A stretch of DNA of 9,428 nt from Candidatus Fibrimonadales bacterium (lineage in GTDB: Bacteria; Fibrobacterota; Fibrobacteria; Fibrobacterales; Fibrobacteraceae). The stretch's first letter is position 1; each line of letters begins with the position of its first letter. Shown in pieces: positions 5,601 to 9,428 of this stretch. The notes below the pieces were generated by a model that saw nothing but the letters and a program-made list of their open reading frames with translations, did not search any database and was not told the origin of the DNA. The stretch is from NCBI GenBank assembly GCA_009788135.1, contig WQSA01000047.1:3425-12852 (forward strand), read 5' to 3'. A program made the position numbers and the translations under genes.

Positions 5601-8600
5601 GATTTGAGCGATCCTCCAACTCAAATAAACGAAACTAAGGGCAATGCTGGAGAAAGGTCATTTGATACCGAAGATATAAACCGCAATGGACAATTGGATA
5701 CCGAGATTCGCTTTGCTCGCTACAGAATAGATTTATCAACGGAAGATCCCACGCAGTTTGAAAAATTGCAAAACGGCTGGCGCAGGTTTCGCATTCCTTT
5801 GGATTTGCCGGATACCATAGTTTCAAGCACTGGAACGCCTCTGAGCAATATTTTGTCTGAAGCCATATTCACAAGGCTTTGGTATGGAAATTTAGGTCCT
5901 GGCATTGCCGAAGGCAGAACGCAAATAGCGGAATTTAAAATTGTGGGAAACGAATGGCTTGAGAGTGCTGGAAGCAATGAATTCGGCATCATTTCAAATC
6001 CCATCACGCAAAATGTGACCGGTGGCATAAACGCAGACATTTATGCTCCAGGCTCAGTGATTGTTCCAGATAGCAACTATATGAGGATTCAGGTAATAAA
6101 TAATCGCGACAATGCGGGTTTTTATTTCACTTCTCCAAATACCCCTAGGGAAAGAGACACGGAAACCAATGCCATTTTAAAAGAGCAAAGCTTGTTGCTG
6201 GAGTATGGCGGTTTGCACCCTGGGCAAGAAGTTAGCGCAACCAGATTTTTTGACAATGAGGTTAAGGATTTTACTTCTTATAGCAATATGAAGCTGGAAA
6301 TTCATTACGAAACAAAGGCCGCGGAAACTCCTATTAGATTTGCATTACAGTTTGGGCGAGGCGGATTGGATGGCAGTCAGGATTATTACGAATGGTCTTT
6401 TAAACCTGTTAAAATTGAGTGCCGGGATTCGGAGAGAATACAGGATTGCCATGAAAGAAACTGGAAAGCAAATGCATTCTCTTTGCCTCTTGCCGAATTT
6501 TCAAACTTGAAGATTTTGCGCGGAGGTCCTCCGTTTTTAAAACCTGCGGAGAAAGATTTGGGAGGAGAAAGGCAGGAAAAGATAAAAATTGTAGGAGATC
6601 CGGCGAATAGCAATGTCAACTGGATTCGTTTTGTTGTTATAGCGGACGATAATGCCGCTTTGGAAGATTTGGCAGGAACTTTCTGGATAAACGATTTGCG
6701 GTTAACCGGCATAAACAATGATTGGGGCTATGCTACAAGAATGCACGGTCAGCTTGATTTTTCAGATGTATTTTCCGTTTCGGGCGAGTTGCGCTATCAG
6801 GATGGAGATTTTGCAACTCTTAAAAGCGATGGGAAAAGCCCCAAGCCAACGCTCAGCGAGGCGAATACCAGGCTGGATGTAAACGCAGCGGCAAGTTTGA
6901 ACATCAATAAATTTTTCAAAGACGAATACGGTTTGCGCCTGCCTTTTGGAGTTAGCTACAGTTCCACCACAATGCGTCCGTATTTGAAGCCGGAAGACGA
7001 TGTGAACCTCAGCCACGACAACGCTTTTGATATGTTTGGGGATTTGGCTGCCATTGATTTGGAAATAAAAGATACGGCAGAAGAGAGGAGATTGCGAGAT
7101 TCTTTGCAGTCAAAGGGATATCAGAGTTATTTGCGCACAAAAACCTTATCGCTTGGCTTTAGCAAAGATTACACAAAAGACGATAATATATTTCAGGAAA
7201 TTTTAAGCCAGATATTTTTGGAACGTCCCGCGTTGAATTATTCGTATAGAGAGACCGAGCGACGCGCTACGAGAATAGCAGACAGTTCATATCAGTATAA
7301 CACGGTTTTGGAATATAAACTGGGTACTTTTGAAAGGAGCAAACTAACTTTGTTTGGCGCGCCTGTAGAGCTTTGGCCTGGAACCTTCGATTTGACTCTT
7401 ATGGATTTGTCTTACAGCAGAAATGTCAATCAAGAGCGAGACCCGAATTTCTTGGAGCCGCAGGTGGATAAAATTACGAATTTCACAACGGATTTAAGGC
7501 ATAAAGCAGATATTCGATGGAACATTTTCCCTTTCTTGAATCTTAACTATACTTTGGATATAAATCGCGATATGCATGGCGGCGGAGACAGGGAAGCTTT
7601 TACCAAAGGCGATTTTTTCAGCTTGAATGGCGATGGCGGTTTGTTTGCCAAAGATTTTATATTTGATTACGATCATACTGATAGAAGAATTCACGTTTCG
7701 AATAATTCCGAGTCAATACCGCTTGATACCTTGTATAATGAATCTGGTGATACTACTATTATATGGCAAACTGCTCGCTCGTATGAAATAAATGATGTTG
7801 GCTCAAGAGAATATGGCAAGGCTTATGGAATTCTGCGCAACGAGCGCAATCGCAGGCAAGATTTCAGGATAAATTTTTCTCCGGAGCTGATTTCGTTTTT
7901 AGGAATGCGTTTTTCTTTCAACAGCGGTTTTGTGCAGGATAAATCCATTCCCAACAATTTTGACTTTTATGATTCGGAAATGCTTTCCAAAAATTTCTGG
8001 ACAATTCAGCAGAACAATCGCTTTGAATTTTCTCCGACTTTGAGACTGCCTCAGCTTGCAGGCATAGCTGGCAAGAATGCTGTTAGCAATTTTTTTGAAA
8101 AATGGAAATGGCGCGAAATTCGCAGCACTTGGAGCGTGGATTTGCAAACGAGCGGCGAAGATTTTGCCCTGTGGCAATTATACGAAGAGCAAGGCGTGGA
8201 GCCGCTTCAGTATTATCTGTTTGGGCTTGGCTTGGGCAATGGCTATCGCAATAGGGGATTTTGGAATTTGGTCAGCGGCGATATGGGTTTGGATTCTAGG
8301 GATGATTATTTGCGTTTTGCGCAGTACAGGAATCAGAATACGGATTCAATTGTATATCAGGGCCGTTTTGAGCATGCTGTTCGGCGCAATTTAACGAATA
8401 ATACAGCGCTTACCTTGCCTTGGTGGGATATTGGCGTTAAGGGCGATTTGACCTGGACTCAGACTTACAGGCAAATGAGAGAAACGCCGCTTTTCATAGA
8501 CACAACCATAACATGGCCTAAATTCGGAGTTGGAGTTGATATTCCGAATTTTGCAAAGCGCATTGATTTTTTGAACAGCAAATTTCGCAGTTTTTCAACT

Positions 8601-9335
8601 TCGCATCGCTTTGATTATCAGGAACAGCGCACGGTTCGCCCGTATCAGAGCGCTGAGAACGAGTGGCTTACCACAATGGATTTCAATCCTATAATTCGCA
8701 TAAGCGCGTTAACTCAGGGCAATATTCGCATAGACAACAGCGTTAGATTTAAAACGGAAGAGAGAAAGCGTCGCACTAAAATGGAGTTGCCTGGAACGGA
8801 GGTTTGGGAGGAGGAAGATTACATAAAGATTCCTTGGATATACACCGACATGACTGTGGACAGGGGCTATGCTTTTGGCGATGAGCTTTCAATAGCCTAT
8901 GCTCTCAAAACCAAGAGAGGTTTTCAGTTTTGGCGCTGGTATATGAAGCTGGACAACGATATAGACTTAAAGTTCACAAGCGGTTATAGCTATAGGAAAC
9001 TCATACAGGAAAGCTATGCGACGCATCCTGGTTATAATCCTTATGACAGTTCCAGGGTGAGCGGTTCAAATGGGGAAGTGCATTTTATAGCCAAAACTCC
9101 GGAAGGCGATACCTTGATAAGCTACAATCCGCTGCTAGAAAAACTGCCTCGCAGCATTCCGACCCGTGCCCATGAATGGTATGTGCGTCCGAGCGCAGCT
9201 TATATGTTTAATAAAGTTGCTAGCGCAAGCGCTTACATAGAGTATCGTCAGTTGATTGAGCAGTTGAATGATGGCTATACTCACACCAGGCAGACTCTTT
9301 CGTTTGAAATAGCGGTGATGCTGAGGTTTAATTAA
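2670..9335 (+). CDS. sprA: SprA-family type IX secretion outer-membrane translocon protein
   Basis: SprA (Sov in Porphyromonas) forms the giant outer-membrane beta-barrel through which type IX secretion substrates leave the cell; in gliding Bacteroidota it is also needed for motility. This 2221-residue homolog is close to the usual 2300-2500. It begins with a signal peptide (MFRIAIVAAFLLWTGLCFA, cut near residue 19). SprA landmarks follow: GKIGRNITVELNN (about 204), DYVLQRLEAGNTSLSL (about 241-257), GTDYVFDANTGILRI, a second such repeat DYQVNYELGQIELIS (from about 636), and IDDFEGS (778-784), a hallmark of the family. EDINRNGQLD (1001-1010) resembles a calcium-binding loop. The C-terminal half has the alternating aromatic pattern of membrane strands and ends ...IAVMLRFN, a typical last barrel strand. 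Eight cysteines remain after the signal peptide, all between 529 and 1260. ATG 2670 is set by the signal peptide and an in-frame stop at 2646; no Shine-Dalgarno is evident. Other T9SS genes are not in view. Confidence 0.93.
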   Translation: MFRIAIVAAFLLWTGLCFAEPGDSAMQSPIQYIPLPPQSEPLKGLLPQKGISDGTPLKTQRPPIVYEHGIDFESRSSVVQARIANSMNKDTLPLWNAYYPELADYSLDMFNIGLNRLWLNSLIGQGNGGVDEPAEGSLFNISLPMKIPAWMKDFGFDRPQLLLQGTMDIRLHGSGVLDDAPGSMENSLWPSPTLSYVPSFIVQGKIGRNITVELNNTEGGLGVRNRVSIVYAEETPGEFEDYVLQRLEAGNTSLSLAGTELTGYAEQHQGLFGIKADWKLGNWNLTTIASQDAGSQESYSIRGRDESTEFQIQDKQFTDHRYYFLTQSMRNAYINARINGNMPPRWNLAGLKLYKRSPLNNKGTTIENTVGVYLPPGSNTHVKITGLPLMEMQAGTDYVFDANTGILRIKGGAQGSLVAASWSGDGTSRQPPTSSVKHGDEVVLIQYDQSTDNLKDIEKLMLRNTYNVGVSSENSSNFILRMKDRSRNAVDFLRTLGVADSATGVILTNDVSIFLKDGSEYTGDMRLPCREMRWYQRNGYPNLEDAARVARERCLEPLRNIDSSSAMSSLYTMSINNLRSLYQFRYYFEAVGKRRRTSISVRDPNSSYSVSGGGCLDIAPNSEKLKAGSEVLVRDVDYQVNYELGQIELISERALDPNKEITVNFECEPLFELQSKLLLGARAEYPLKKFAEGSVFGLTALYKNQSVTTENPRLGGEPFSGLLLGTNLRLRDTSETMDKIINKVPFIDSKEKSRWSFESEFAASYHNSNTSNRKSALIDDFEGSALNLQYPLYRLMWHKASPPGGIESDRGTFIEHQDYKHAGEFVWHSNTTMRYRQIYPQIGNSDVDSREISILSFRLRPNDNLSGKSWGGVMRPNGIYYQDLSQKRYIELVVRGNVGSLYVDLGSISEDISINGYEPNMKLDSETDPGTTMALNDMGLGHSAGVDGKLMVWDCRYSQCSSSEISRTNDRFNPNLIDLSDPPTQINETKGNAGERSFDTEDINRNGQLDTEIRFARYRIDLSTEDPTQFEKLQNGWRRFRIPLDLPDTIVSSTGTPLSNILSEAIFTRLWYGNLGPGIAEGRTQIAEFKIVGNEWLESAGSNEFGIISNPITQNVTGGINADIYAPGSVIVPDSNYMRIQVINNRDNAGFYFTSPNTPRERDTETNAILKEQSLLLEYGGLHPGQEVSATRFFDNEVKDFTSYSNMKLEIHYETKAAETPIRFALQFGRGGLDGSQDYYEWSFKPVKIECRDSERIQDCHERNWKANAFSLPLAEFSNLKILRGGPPFLKPAEKDLGGERQEKIKIVGDPANSNVNWIRFVVIADDNAALEDLAGTFWINDLRLTGINNDWGYATRMHGQLDFSDVFSVSGELRYQDGDFATLKSDGKSPKPTLSEANTRLDVNAAASLNINKFFKDEYGLRLPFGVSYSSTTMRPYLKPEDDVNLSHDNAFDMFGDLAAIDLEIKDTAEERRLRDSLQSKGYQSYLRTKTLSLGFSKDYTKDDNIFQEILSQIFLERPALNYSYRETERRATRIADSSYQYNTVLEYKLGTFERSKLTLFGAPVELWPGTFDLTLMDLSYSRNVNQERDPNFLEPQVDKITNFTTDLRHKADIRWNIFPFLNLNYTLDINRDMHGGGDREAFTKGDFFSLNGDGGLFAKDFIFDYDHTDRRIHVSNNSESIPLDTLYNESGDTTIIWQTARSYEINDVGSREYGKAYGILRNERNRRQDFRINFSPELISFLGMRFSFNSGFVQDKSIPNNFDFYDSEMLSKNFWTIQQNNRFEFSPTLRLPQLAGIAGKNAVSNFFEKWKWREIRSTWSVDLQTSGEDFALWQLYEEQGVEPLQYYLFGLGLGNGYRNRGFWNLVSGDMGLDSRDDYLRFAQYRNQNTDSIVYQGRFEHAVRRNLTNNTALTLPWWDIGVKGDLTWTQTYRQMRETPLFIDTTITWPKFGVGVDIPNFAKRIDFLNSKFRSFSTSHRFDYQEQRTVRPYQSAENEWLTTMDFNPIIRISALTQGNIRIDNSVRFKTEERKRRTKMELPGTEVWEEEDYIKIPWIYTDMTVDRGYAFGDELSIAYALKTKRGFQFWRWYMKLDNDIDLKFTSGYSYRKLIQESYATHPGYNPYDSSRVSGSNGEVHFIAKTPEGDTLISYNPLLEKLPRSIPTRAHEWYVRPSAAYMFNKVASASAYIEYRQLIEQLNDGYTHTRQTLSFEIAVMLRFN

Positions 9336-9336
9336 A

Positions 9337-9409
9337 AGCGGCGGACCGGGCTCGAACCGGCGACAGTCAGCTTGGAAGGCTGAAACTCTACCAACTGAGT
9401 TACCGCCGC
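9337..9409 (-). tRNA. tRNA-Gly (anticodon UCC)
   Basis: The 73-nt cloverleaf is complete. The acceptor stem GCGGCGG pairs with CCGCCGC, the D stem is ACTC/GAGT, the anticodon stem TCAGC/GCTGA holds the loop CTTCCAA, and the T stem GCCGG/CCGGT (one G-U pair) carries TTCGAGC. The anticodon TCC reads GGA glycine codons, and the discriminator base is U (9337), as usual for bacterial tRNA-Gly. CCA is not encoded. It converges on sprA with one base between them; its promoter would lie mostly beyond the right edge, with only 19 bases visible upstream. Confidence 0.95.
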
Positions 9410-9428
9410 GCGAATACAAATATAGTAA

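Noticed and set aside
2670..9335. Medium-sized ORFs inside sprA in other frames (for example 5720-6040 minus, 8077-8394 plus)
   Set aside because: They are shadows of one intact 2221-codon gene whose family landmarks run along its whole length.
9135..9419. A 94-aa minus-strand ORF with SVGRVSAFQADCRRFEPGPP
   Set aside because: This is a familiar artefact of translating a tRNA gene; it covers the tRNA-Gly and the antisense of sprA.
1..9428. CRISPR array, insertion-sequence transposase, template repeat or reverse transcriptase
   Set aside because: I looked for regularly spaced repeats, terminal inverted repeats, DDE motifs, YxDD motifs and a second copy of the FISUMP 3' end, and saw none.

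Overview
The window looks like a chromosomal segment from a member of the Fibrobacterota (Fibrobacter or a relative such as the termite-gut Fibromonadaceae). Two things point there. One is the 3' part of a FISUMP gene (the Fibrobacter succinogenes major paralogous domain, ending ...FSVRCVQD). The other is a full-length SprA-type outer-membrane protein of the type IX secretion / gliding family, which is typical of the Bacteroidota-Chlorobi-Fibrobacterota group. The assignment is an inference from gene content; no rRNA is present.

Layout. (1) Bases 1-836, minus strand: a compact operon running off the left edge. It holds a broken small Cys-rich ORF, an intact 51-aa CxxC/CxxC mini-protein and a serine site-specific recombinase of the Mpi/resolvase type, all overlapping or abutting. 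The ORF track did not list these genes; they were read from the reverse complement. (2) Bases 841-1423, plus strand: GC-richer remains of a FISUMP gene that has lost its 5' half at a junction near 830-841, a short inverted-repeat region just after its stop, and an orphan 47-aa ORF with a basic tail. (3) Bases 1484-2367, plus strand: an AT-rich, self-contained defence cassette. It has a textbook sigma70 promoter (TTGACA-N17-TATAAT), a leader RNA with a perfect 11-bp hairpin, and an Abi_2-family (AbiF/AbiD-like) HEPN protein with the motif RNRIAH. (4) Bases 2427-2648: a probable gene remnant. (5) Bases 2670-9335: sprA, 2221 codons, filling 70% of the window. (6) Bases 9337-9409, minus strand: tRNA-Gly(UCC), one base past the sprA stop and convergent with it.

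How it fits together. The left 2.65 kb is a patchwork accessory island of recombinase, truncated paralog, defence cassette and relics, placed next to a conserved secretion gene. The best candidate for an interesting system is the Abi cassette. A dedicated strong promoter, a structured RNA leader and a HEPN ribonuclease-like toxin together match an RNA-regulated toxin-antitoxin / abortive-infection unit of the abiF-RNA kind. A second, weaker idea is that the FISUMP fragment and the sequence after it are the remains of a diversity-generating retroelement target.
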